Part shown: positions 54,718 to 62,706 of the stretch, one piece after another
How the letters are laid out: each line of letters opens with the position of its first letter
How positions within the stretch are numbered: position 1 is the first letter of the stretch
Origin: Caulobacter flavus
GTDB taxonomy: Bacteria > Pseudomonadota > Alphaproteobacteria > Caulobacterales > Caulobacteraceae
DNA length: 64,000 nucleotides
Direction of reading: 5' to 3'
Assembly: GCF_003722335.1 (NCBI RefSeq)
Contig: NZ_CP026100.1
Location: 3,942,001-4,006,000 of the forward strand
The notes under the pieces: model-generated
The model's database searches: none
What the model was told of the DNA's origin: nothing
Seen by the model: the letters and a program-made list of their open reading frames with translations, nothing else
Made by a program: the position numbers and the translations under genes

Positions 54718-55470
54718 ATGACGGCGACTACGGGGGAGGATCGCGAGCGCCTGGCGCGGGTCATGGACCTGGCGCTGCGGGTGCGCGAGCTCGGCGCCGA
54801 GCTTGGCCTGCCCTACGTCGCCGCCAGCGCCGACATATCGAGCCCCGAACCGATGCTCGGCCCGGACGGGCTGCCGCTGGCCGAGACCACCTTCCAGTGG
54901 CTGGACGCGGGCCTGCGCTACTGGCGCGACCGGTCCTTCGCGCTGCGGGCTCCGTTCATCCTCGCCGCGCGCTACGCGGCCGAGCCGTTCTTCTATCACC
55001 AGGGCCGCTTTTCCAGCTGGCGGCCGCTGCCCAGGCTCGAGGCCATCCCGGTCGCCGAGGCCGCCGAGGATTTCGGCGTCGCCGCCGCCGTCATCGCGCC
55101 GGCCTACCTGACCGGCGGGGTGATCGGGGCCGTGGTCTGGGCTTCGGCCGAGCCGGTCGCCGACCTGCCCGCGCTGTACGCCGCCCACGCCGACCGCCTG
55201 CACGGCGCGGCCCTGCGCCTGGTGTCGGCCTATCGCGACGGCCTGACCGACGACGGCCCGCTGGCCCGCTTGACCAAGCGCGAGATCCAGTGCCTGAAAT
55301 GGGCGGCCGCCGGAAAGACCGACGCCGACATCGGCCAGATCATCGGCATCTCCGGTCCCACGGTCCGCTTCCACGTCCAGAACGCCGCCCTGAAGCTGCG
55401 GGTGGCCGGACGGGCCCAGGCGATCCATCGGGCCACGGGCCTGGGCTATCTCGGATCCGCCGCATTCTGA
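54718..55470 (+). CDS. LuxR-family regulator with autoinducer-binding-like domain (LuxR solo)
   Basis: 250 residues. The N-terminal 170 residues follow the LuxR ligand-domain pattern (FQWLDAGLRYWRDR, then VAEAAEDFGVAAAVIAPAY and GGVIGAVVWA). The C-terminal GerE helix-turn-helix is clear: LTKREIQCLKWAAAGKTDADI, shown as LTKREIQCLKWAAAGK, then IGISGPTVRFHVQNAALKL. The Asp-Pro pair that contacts acyl-homoserine lactones is not evident, and no luxI gene is in the window, so the ligand may not be a homoserine lactone. Two near-identical palindromes flank the dehydrogenase gene and are its likely targets. Confidence 0.85.
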   Translation: MTATTGEDRERLARVMDLALRVRELGAELGLPYVAASADISSPEPMLGPDGLPLAETTFQWLDAGLRYWRDRSFALRAPFILAARYAAEPFFYHQGRFSSWRPLPRLEAIPVAEAAEDFGVAAAVIAPAYLTGGVIGAVVWASAEPVADLPALYAAHADRLHGAALRLVSAYRDGLTDDGPLARLTKREIQCLKWAAAGKTDADIGQIIGISGPTVRFHVQNAALKLRVAGRAQAIHRATGLGYLGSAAF

Positions 55471-55609
55471 GGCGCCGGCGCCCCAGATGATGCGTGGCAA
55501 TGCTTTGTCACAAACAAGATGCAGAGCCGAAAGGCGGCCTCTCCACCTTAAGACCTGTCAGAAGCGCCCGCCGAACGAGGGATCGGCCCGCGCTTCGCAG
55601 GAGAAGACC

Positions 55610-56257
55610 ATGACCAAGACCCGCAATCGCCTGCTGGCCCTGACCGTCCTCGGCGGCCTGGCCATCGGCGGCGCGGCCGTCGCCGAGACCGTGAAGCTGC
55701 CCGCCAGGCAGGTCGCCCTCGGCGTCGATCACTTCCAGGCCAAGACCCAGGTCATCGACGATCAGCTCGACGTCGAGACCGTGGTCAGCACCCAGGCTGG
55801 TTTCCAGACCGGCAAGGGCCTGTTCCGCAATCCGTCGAACGACAACTACCTGCGCGCCGTCGTCGACAAGCGCACCGGCGCGACCCGCTACGAGGTCCGC
55901 CAGACCCTGATGTACCAGGGCTCGATGCGCGAGTACGACACCGTGGCCTACGAGACCGCCGCCTGGCCGGTCCAGACCCAGGCGATCAAGATCCGCGACA
56001 ACGCCGGCCGCTGCTTCCTGTTCGAGGCGCCGGAACTGTGCACGGAAGAAGTCGCCTTCTCGGTCAGCGAGGACGAACTGCGCAAGGTCGCCGCCAAGCC
56101 GGCCGCCTGGGGCTTCAAGTTCAAGTCGCCCAAGGGTTACGAGCACCGCACGGCCATCACCCAGGCCGAGATCGTCGGCCTGCTGAACAGCGTCGACGCC
56201 TATCGCGCCACCCTCCCCGCCGTCCAGGCCCAGGCCGACACCGCCGCTGGCGGCTGA
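55610..56257 (+). CDS. Secreted protein of unknown function
   Basis: 215 residues from MTKTRNRLLALTVLGG; SD GCAGGAGAAG. Sec signal cleaved near AVAE|TV. The mature part begins VKLPARQVALGVDHFQAKTQ and has two cysteines (GRCFLF, ELCTEE), close enough for one disulfide. It ends in a flexible Ala/Gln-rich tail. I do not recognise the family. It lies 36 bp before another small secreted protein on the same strand, probably co-transcribed. Confidence 0.75.
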   Translation: MTKTRNRLLALTVLGGLAIGGAAVAETVKLPARQVALGVDHFQAKTQVIDDQLDVETVVSTQAGFQTGKGLFRNPSNDNYLRAVVDKRTGATRYEVRQTLMYQGSMREYDTVAYETAAWPVQTQAIKIRDNAGRCFLFEAPELCTEEVAFSVSEDELRKVAAKPAAWGFKFKSPKGYEHRTAITQAEIVGLLNSVDAYRATLPAVQAQADTAAGG

Positions 56258-56293
56258 ACCGTCGCGTCCCCGTATCCGGAGTAGTTCCGTACC

Positions 56294-56605
56294 ATGAAGT
56301 TTGTCGCCCTCATCGGCGTGGCCGCCAGCCTCGTCGCCTTCCCCGCCATGGCCGGTCCGGCCGGCCACGGCCTGACCTTCACCGAAGAAGTCGCCAAGAA
56401 GAACCTTCAGAAGCGCACCGTGAAGATCGCCGCGGCCTCCTCCTGCGCCGCCCCGGCCGCCGTCGCGCTCGCCAAGCGTGACGACGTCGCCACGGCCAAG
56501 GCCAAGGAAGGCGTGGTCCGCGTGGTGTTCCACTCGGCCGACGCCGCCGCGGCCCAGGAAGGCGCCGTCCGCGCCGCCGTCTCCGACATCTGCCGCGCCG
56601 CTTAA
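56294..56605 (+). CDS. Small secreted protein of unknown function
   Basis: 103 residues. Sec signal MKFVALIGVAASLVAFPAMA, then a mature Ala/Lys-rich region GPAGHGLTFTEEVAKKNLQK with two cysteines (SSCAAP, DICRAA) far apart. Family not recognised. Followed by a strong terminator, so it ends the transcript with the upstream secreted protein gene. Confidence 0.72.
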   Translation: MKFVALIGVAASLVAFPAMAGPAGHGLTFTEEVAKKNLQKRTVKIAAASSCAAPAAVALAKRDDVATAKAKEGVVRVVFHSADAAAAQEGAVRAAVSDICRAA

Positions 56606-56640
56606 GGGGCCCGGCTACAAGACGGCCGTTTCGGCGGCCG

Positions 56641-56693
56641 GCCCTCGCGCGAGTCCTCTTCCCCCGAAGTGCGCGCGAGGGCATCCCTTTTTC
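56641..56693 (+). terminator. Intrinsic terminator after the small secreted protein
   Basis: Perfect 11-bp stem GCCCTCGCGCG / CGCGCGAGGGC (56641-56651 and 56672-56682) with a 20-base loop, followed by ATCCCTTTTTC. Confidence 0.75.
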
Positions 56694-56756
56694 AGAGAAC
56701 GACGCAATCTGTTCCGGCAACGGGTTGAAATCGGTGGAAAACCGCCGCTTTCTACC

Positions 56757-56784
56757 TTGCTCGCAGCCACTTCGTTCCTAGATA
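56757..56784 (+). promoter_or_regulatory. Possible promoter of the OmpR-type regulator gene
   Basis: TTGCTC and TAGATA separated by 16 bases. The start point would fall at about 56791, only a few bases before ATG 56795, so the transcript could be leaderless or could start translation at ATG 56816. Confidence 0.35.
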
Positions 56785-56794
56785 GCCCAGTCGT

Positions 56795-57561
<767 letters not shown>

Positions 57562-57565
<4 letters not shown>

Positions 57566-58884
57566 AGCCTCTGCGGCTATGGCCGCAGCGTCTGGTCGGC
57601 CAGGTTACCCTGGTCCTGATGCTGGCCGTCGCCCTCGAGTTCATCGGCAGCTCGATCCTGTTCGAGAACAGCCGGATCTACCCCAACCGCAACAACCAGG
57701 TTCAGCGCGCCGCCGAACAGCTGGTGACCGCCGAAGCCATCCTCGAGACCCGTCCCGAGAACGAGCGCATCGCCCGCGCCGCGGGCCTGTCCAGCCGCTC
57801 CAGCCAGCTGGAATGGACGCCCCTGCCCCACCTGGTCGATCGCGAGCGCTCGGCCGAGCGCAAGCTCAAGGACCAGTTCCGCGCCGCCGAGCCCAGTCTG
57901 GCCCGGCGCGAGCTGCGGATGAACGCCGAGATCGACCGCACCCTGCCGCGCGACACCCACCTGAAGGTGGCGCTGAAGATGCGCGACGGCACCTGGCTGA
58001 CCATGAAGACCAAGATCCGGGCCGCCCCCTGGGCGGTGCTGCTCAGCAGCGTCGGTTCGGCCTTCATCCTGGGCCTGGGGGTGATCACCGCCGCGGCCCT
58101 GGTGCTGCGCAATCTCAGCCGTCCGCTGCGGGCGCTGGCCGAGGCCGCCGACAAGGTCGGCCAGGGGGCGCGGGTGCGGGTGGCCGAGACCGGCGCCGGC
58201 GACCTCAAGATGGTCGCCCAGGCCTTCAACGCCATGCAGGATCGCATCGCCGGCCTGCTGCAGGCCCGTACCGAGGCCCTGGCCGCCGTCGGCCATGATC
58301 TGCGCACGCCCCTGGCCCGCCTGCGCCTGCGCGCCGGCTTCGTCTCCGAGACCTCGGCCCGCGAGGCGCTCGAGGCCGACGTCGACGAGATGACCGGCAT
58401 GCTCGACTCTCTGCTGGCCTATCTGGGCGGCCAGGAGGACCCCGAGCCGCCGCGCCGCACCGACATCGCCGCCATCGCCATGACCCTGGTCGACGACGCC
58501 ACCGACTCCGAGCGCGTGGCCAGCTATGACGGTCCCGAGCACCTGCCGGTGCGGGCCCGTCCCCTGTCGCTGAAGCGCGCGATCAGCAACATCGTCGAGA
58601 ACGCCCTGCACTACGGCGGCGAGGCCGTCCTGACCCTGGGCCGCGAAGGCCGGATGGTCGTGCTGGCCGTCGAGGACAACGGTCCCGGCATCCCGGAAAG
58701 CGAACTGGCCCACGTGCTGGAGCCCTTCCACCGCCTCGACAGCGCCCGCGCCCGCAACACCGGCGGCCTGGGTCTGGGGCTGACCATCGTCCAGCAGATC
58801 CTCAAGCGCGAGGACGGCGAACTGATCCTGCGCAACCGCCCGCAAGGCGGCCTGCGCGCCGAGATCCGCCTGCCCGCGCTCTGA
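57562..58884 (+). CDS. Sensor histidine kinase, EnvZ type
   Basis: 440 residues. Membrane helix 1 at about 11-34, a periplasmic domain of about 120 residues, helix 2 near 157-182, HAMP (LSRPLRALAEAADKVG), phosphoacceptor His245 in AVGHDLRTPLARLRL and a HATPase domain (N-box ISNIVENALHYGG, DNGPGIP, GGLGLGLTIV). The HDLRTPL H-box is EnvZ-like. It pairs with the regulator encoded just upstream. A short REP-like palindrome follows its stop codon. Confidence 0.93.
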
Positions 58885-58885
58885 G

Positions 58886-58932
58886 ATCCTCCCCCTCTGG
58901 GGGAGGCAGCGCCAAAGGCGACGGAGGGGGCC
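58886..58932 (+). repeat. REP-like palindromic element, copy 1
   Basis: CCTCCCCC-TCT-GGGGGAGG (58888-58906), a perfect 8-bp inverted repeat, followed by a tail ending GACGGAGGGGGCC. It starts directly after the kinase stop codon and may also act as a terminator or mRNA stabiliser. Confidence 0.75.
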
Positions 58933-59183
58933 GTTTTCAGATTCCGAGGCGCCGCCGGATCACCGCGGGGCTATTGATCCTGCCCGCCCGGGGGAAAGGC
59001 TGGCCCTTGGGTTGAAATAGCACCCGCGCCTCTGGCCCCTTCGAGACAAATGATGCGGCGGAGCGGTCGCCGAAGCCGAAACGCTAAAACAAATCACGGT
59101 CTCCGGGCTCCGCCCGGCCGCTCCGCGCCTCCCCATCAGCTTTCGTGGATTTCCACGGGAGTGCGAAGGCCCGTGCCTGCGCT

Positions 59184-59286
59184 ACCCCCCTCCGGCCCTC
59201 TGAGCCACCTCCCCCAGAGGGGGGAGGATCTAGCCGAGCAGATGCTCCCCCTCTGGGGGAGCTGTCGCGGAGCGACTGAGGGGGCC
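59184..59286. repeat. REP-like palindromic elements, copies 2 and 3 in head-to-head pair
   Basis: Copy 2 (59184-59230) is inverted relative to copies 1 and 3. Copy 3 (59243-59286) has CTCCCCC-TCT-GGGGGAG at 59245-59261 and a tail with CGCGGAGCG and GAGGGGGCC. Twelve bases separate the pair. Such paired palindromes are typical of REP/BIME-type dispersed repeats. Confidence 0.7.
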
Positions 59287-59469
59287 GCCGAAGGCGGCTG
59301 CGATCACCATCAGAAAGCCCCGTCTCGGAAACCCTTTGTCACAAAACCCGCTGCGTCGCAGCAAAGACGGAAACCCACCTTCCATGTTGCGTGGCGGTTC
59401 AGGCCGCGCGCGCCGCGGCGTCCGTTACCCCTTTCCCCGGACGCCGCGGCCATCGCATGGAGGTTCCTC

Positions 59470-60165
59470 TTGGAACAGTTTCTCGAACGCGCCGCCCTCT
59501 TCCGCGGCCAAGTCTTTCCGGCTCAAAGCGCGCTGTACGAGCGCCTGGCCAGCCACGGCCAGAGCCCCTCGGCCCTGATGATCTCGTGCGCCGACTCGCG
59601 CGTCGTGCCCGAGCTCATCACCCAGGCCAATCCCGGCGACCTGTTCGTCTGCCGCAACGCCGGCAACATCGTGCCGCCGTTCAGCCAGGCCAACGGCGGC
59701 GTCTCGTCGGCCGTCGAATACGCCGTCATGGCGCTGGGCGTCCGTGACATCGTCGTCTGCGGCCACTCCGACTGCGGCGCCATGAAGGCGTTCTCGAACC
59801 CCGCCGCTCTCGAAAAGATGCCCAACGTGGCCGCCTGGCTGCGCCACGCCCACGCCGCCCACAGCGTCGTCTGCAACGCCTATCACGGCCTCGACGAGCA
59901 CGGCACGACCCGCGCCCTGTCGCTGGAGAACGTGGTCGTGCAGATCAATCATCTGCGCACGCACCCGTCGGTGGCCTCGGCCATCGCCCAGGGCAAGCTG
60001 ACCCTGCACGGCTGGTTCTTCGAGATCGAGACCGGTCAGATCCAGGCCTACAACGGCGACAGCGGCCAGTTCGAACTGGTTCGTGAAGGCTCGCCCCTGC
60101 CCGTCGCCCAACGTCCGGCCAAGCGCATGGTCGCCGCCGACCATCTGGGCATCGCCGCCGAATGA
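59470..60165 (+). CDS. Beta-class carbonic anhydrase
   Basis: 231 residues from a TTG start at 59470 (MEQFLERAALFRG); GGAGG six bases upstream fixes the start, and no ATG in frame nearby has a ribosome site. Zinc ligands Cys40, His99 and Cys102 (ISCADSRV, CGHSDCGAM) and the catalytic Asp42-Arg44 dyad are intact. It interconverts CO2 and bicarbonate. Its stop overlaps the start of a SulP transporter (ATGA), implying a joint role in bicarbonate supply or pH. Confidence 0.94.
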   Translation: MEQFLERAALFRGQVFPAQSALYERLASHGQSPSALMISCADSRVVPELITQANPGDLFVCRNAGNIVPPFSQANGGVSSAVEYAVMALGVRDIVVCGHSDCGAMKAFSNPAALEKMPNVAAWLRHAHAAHSVVCNAYHGLDEHGTTRALSLENVVVQINHLRTHPSVASAIAQGKLTLHGWFFEIETGQIQAYNGDSGQFELVREGSPLPVAQRPAKRMVAADHLGIAAE

Positions 60166-61712
60166 GCAACGCCGCCGTTTCCTCCCCGAACGGCGCGAAG
60201 CTAGGGTTCGGCGCGATCTTCTCGCGTGACCTGACGGCTTCGATCGTCGTCTTCCTCGTGGCGATGCCCCTCTGCATGGGCATCGCCGTCGCCTCGGGCG
60301 TTCCGGCCGAGCGCGGCCTGATCACCGGCATCATCGGCGGCATCGTCGTCGGCGCCCTGGCCGGCTCGCCCCTGCAGGTCAGCGGCCCCGCCGCCGGCCT
60401 CGCCGTCATCGTGTTCGAGATCGTGGCCAAGCACGGCCTGTCGACCCTCGGCCCGATCCTGGTGCTGGCCGGTCTGGTCCAGCTGGCCGCCGGCGCTCTG
60501 CGCATGGGCCAGTGGTTCCGCGCCATCTCGCCGGCCGTCGTGCACGGCATGCTCGCCGGCATCGGCGTGCTGATCGTCGCGGGCCAGTTCCACGTGCTGT
60601 TCGGCGACAAGCCGCGCGCCAACGGCCTGGAGAACCTGCTGGCCATCCCCGGCGCGATCACCGGCCTGTCGGTCTCGACCTTCGGCGCCGCCGAAGCCGC
60701 CCTGCTGGTCGGCGTGGTCACCATCGGTTCGATCCTGCTCTGGGAGAAGATCCGTCCGGCCAAGCTGAAGCTGGTTCCCGGCGCCCTGCTGGGCGTGCTG
60801 GCCGGCACCTTCGTGGCCATGGGCTTCGGCCTCGACGTCCAGAAGATCGCCGTTCCGGAATCGATCGCCGGCGCCATCGCGATCCCGGGCATGGCCGACT
60901 TCGCCAAGCTCGCCGATCCGATGATCATCCTCACCGCCGTGGCGGTGGCGTTCATCGCCTCGGCCGAGACCCTGCTGTCGGCGGCCGCCGTTGATCGCAT
61001 GCACGATGGTCCGCGCACCAAGTACAACAAGGAGCTTGGCGCCCAGGGCGTCGGCAACCTGCTGTGCGGCCTGGTCGGCGCCCTGCCGATGACCGGCGTG
61101 ATCGTGCGCAGCTCGGCCAACGTGCAAGCCGGCGCCGTCACCCGCGCCTCGGCCATCCTGCACGGCGTGTGGATCCTGGCCTTCGTCGCCCTGCTGCCCT
61201 TCGTCCTGCGTCAGGTCCCCAGCGCCGCCCTCGCCGGCGTGCTGGTGGTCACCGGCTGGAAGCTGGTCAGCCTGGACCACGTCCGTCACCTGTTCGCCCG
61301 CTACGGCCTGCTGCCGGCGCTGATTTGGGCCGCGACCTTCGTCATGGTCGTCGCCACCGACCTGCTGACCGGCGTGCTGGTGGGCCTGGCCCTGACCGTT
61401 GTCGAGCTGCTGCCGAACCTGAAGCGCATGCGCCTCAAGATCGCCCAGCAGGACGTCGGCGAGAAGGAACAGGAAATCCGCCTCGAGGGCGCGGCGACCT
61501 TCGTGCAGCTGCCGAAGATCACCAAGGCCCTGGACGCGGCTCCCGACGGCGGCGTCGTCCGCCTCGACACCCGCGCCCTGACCGTCCTCGACCACACCAC
61601 GACCGAGGTGCTGAGCGAGTGGGTCAAGAGCAAGGAGCGCACCGGCTCCAAGGTCGAGCTGCCCAACGCCTGCGTGTTCGGCGAACGCCTGCGCGCCGCA
61701 GGCGCCCACTGA
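60162..61712 (+). CDS. SulP-family anion transporter (probable bicarbonate transporter)
   Basis: 516 residues. About ten to twelve membrane helices with the SulP core (LVAMPLCMGIAVASGVPAE, GSPLQVSGPAAGLAVIV, GNLLCGLVGALPMTGVIVRS cut here as GNLLCGLVGALPMTG) and a C-terminal STAS domain from about 435 (GAATFVQLPKI, VRLDTRALTVLDHTTTEVL). SulP proteins carry sulfate, bicarbonate or dicarboxylates; coupling to carbonic anhydrase favours bicarbonate, as in SulP-carbonic anhydrase fusions and BicA. A strong terminator follows. Confidence 0.92.
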   Translation: MSNAAVSSPNGAKLGFGAIFSRDLTASIVVFLVAMPLCMGIAVASGVPAERGLITGIIGGIVVGALAGSPLQVSGPAAGLAVIVFEIVAKHGLSTLGPILVLAGLVQLAAGALRMGQWFRAISPAVVHGMLAGIGVLIVAGQFHVLFGDKPRANGLENLLAIPGAITGLSVSTFGAAEAALLVGVVTIGSILLWEKIRPAKLKLVPGALLGVLAGTFVAMGFGLDVQKIAVPESIAGAIAIPGMADFAKLADPMIILTAVAVAFIASAETLLSAAAVDRMHDGPRTKYNKELGAQGVGNLLCGLVGALPMTGVIVRSSANVQAGAVTRASAILHGVWILAFVALLPFVLRQVPSAALAGVLVVTGWKLVSLDHVRHLFARYGLLPALIWAATFVMVVATDLLTGVLVGLALTVVELLPNLKRMRLKIAQQDVGEKEQEIRLEGAATFVQLPKITKALDAAPDGGVVRLDTRALTVLDHTTTEVLSEWVKSKERTGSKVELPNACVFGERLRAAGAH

Positions 61713-61725
61713 CCTCACCCAGCCG

Positions 61726-61763
61726 CCCCGGGGCCGAGTCCGCTCGGTCCCGGGGTTCTTTTT
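61726..61763 (+). terminator. Intrinsic terminator after the SulP gene
   Basis: 13-bp stem CCCCGGGGCCGAG / CTCGGTCCCGGGG (one wobble), four-base loop, then TTCTTTTT. Confidence 0.88.
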
Positions 61764-61789
61764 CGTTTGAAGACCGCCAGAGACTTTCG

Positions 61790-62182
61790 ATGAACAAGGC
61801 CCAGGAACGCGCCGCCGACATGGCCGCCCAAGTGCTTTGCGCCTACCTGCAGAACAACGTCGTCTCGGCCGACGAACTGCCCGACCTGGCCGCCCGCACC
61901 TATGCGGCGCTGGAGGCGGTGTTCTCGACCCCGGCCGCCGAGCCGGTCGAACGCCCCAACGCCGACGAGATCGCCGCCAGCATCACCCAGGACGCCATCG
62001 TCAGCTTCGAGAACGGCCGCCGCTATCGCTCGCTGAAGCGCCACCTCAACAGCCTGGGTCTCACCGAGGAGGAGTATCGCTCCAAGTGGGGATTGCCGGA
62101 CGACTACCCCACGGTCGCCGCCAGCTTCTCGGACCTTCGGTCGAACGTGGCCCGCGCCAACCATTTCGGCACGCGCCGCTGA
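61790..62182 (+). CDS. mucR: MucR/Ros-family regulator with degenerate zinc finger
   Basis: 130 residues from MNKAQERAADMAAQVL. The N-terminal oligomerisation region is followed by the DNA-binding domain GRRYRSLKRHLNSLGLTEEEY, shown as RRYRSLKRHLNSLGLTEEEY, and RSKWGLPDDYPTVA, clearly MucR/Ros. The canonical zinc ligands are missing: both Cys are replaced (VSFENG) and the second His is absent after KRHL. Some Mesorhizobium homologues also function without zinc. In Caulobacter MucR proteins control cell-cycle and envelope genes. It has its own terminator and lies alone between two hairpins. Confidence 0.88.
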   Translation: MNKAQERAADMAAQVLCAYLQNNVVSADELPDLAARTYAALEAVFSTPAAEPVERPNADEIAASITQDAIVSFENGRRYRSLKRHLNSLGLTEEEYRSKWGLPDDYPTVAASFSDLRSNVARANHFGTRR

Positions 62183-62190
62183 GCCCAAGG

Positions 62191-62221
62191 AAAAAGGCCC
62201 GCCGATCCGGCGGGCCTTTCG
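62191..62221. terminator. Bidirectional intrinsic terminator between mucR and gloA
   Basis: Perfect 12-bp stem AAAGGCCCGCCG / CGGCGGGCCTTT (62193-62204, 62208-62219) with an ATC loop. A/T runs flank both sides, so it can stop the rightward mucR and leftward gloA transcripts. Confidence 0.88.
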
Positions 62222-62226
62222 CGTTC

Positions 62227-62664
62227 TTACCAGGCGCCGGTGTTGGGCATCGAGACCCACGGCTCGGCCGGCTCCAGGTGACCGTCCTGCAGCAGCTCCA
62301 CCGAGATGCCGTCGGGCGAGCGGACGAAGGCCATGTGGCCGTCACGCGGCGGGCGGTTGATGGTCACGCCCAGGTCAGCCAGGCGCTGGCAGGCCGCGTA
62401 GATGTCGTCGACCTGATAGGCCAGGTGGCCGAAATTGCGGCCGCCCTGATAGTCCTCCGGGTCCCAGTTGAAGGTCAGCTCGACCAGCGGGGCCTTGCGT
62501 TCCCTGGCCTTGTCGGCGTCGCCCGGGGCGGCGAGGAAGACCAGGGTGAAGCGGCCCTTCTCGTTCTCCATCCGGTACATCTCCTGCAGGCCCAGGCCCT
62601 CGCAGTAGAAGCGCAGCGAAGCGTCGAGATCCTTCACGCGGACCATGGTGTGCAGATAGCGCAA
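62227..62664 (-). CDS. gloA: Lactoylglutathione lyase (glyoxalase I)
   Basis: 145 residues from a TTG start (MRYLHTMVRVKDLDASLRFY), supported by GGAGG five bases upstream and by the family N-terminus. Metal ligands are His5 (YLHTM), Glu (VELTFNW), His (FGHLAYQV) and Glu (SVELLQDG). It isomerises the methylglyoxal-glutathione hemithioacetal. ATG 62646 would remove the first His ligand, so the TTG start is preferred. Ends at the bidirectional terminator; 42 bp after the ABC exporter gene. Confidence 0.93.
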   Translation of the reverse strand: MRYLHTMVRVKDLDASLRFYCEGLGLQEMYRMENEKGRFTLVFLAAPGDADKARERKAPLVELTFNWDPEDYQGGRNFGHLAYQVDDIYAACQRLADLGVTINRPPRDGHMAFVRSPDGISVELLQDGHLEPAEPWVSMPNTGAW

Positions 62665-62706
62665 GGCGGCCTCCAGATGTTGCGAAGCGCCGATATAGCC
62701 GATCGC

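Larger units (their letters stand above)
58885..59469. other. 585-bp gene-free region with REP-like palindromes
   Basis: No convincing gene before the carbonic anhydrase start. It contains three related palindromic elements built on CTCCCCC-TCT-GGGGGAG (separate entry), an inverted stretch of unremarkable GC-rich sequence and the carbonic anhydrase Shine-Dalgarno at the right end. Open frames across it lack a start with a ribosome site and show no coding pattern. Confidence 0.6.

Noticed and set aside
59050..59469. An N-terminal extension of the carbonic anhydrase frame by about 140 codons
   Set aside because: The extension runs through the REP-like palindromes, has no signal or domain and no ribosome site, whereas TTG 59470 has GGAGG at ideal distance and gives the family N-terminus.
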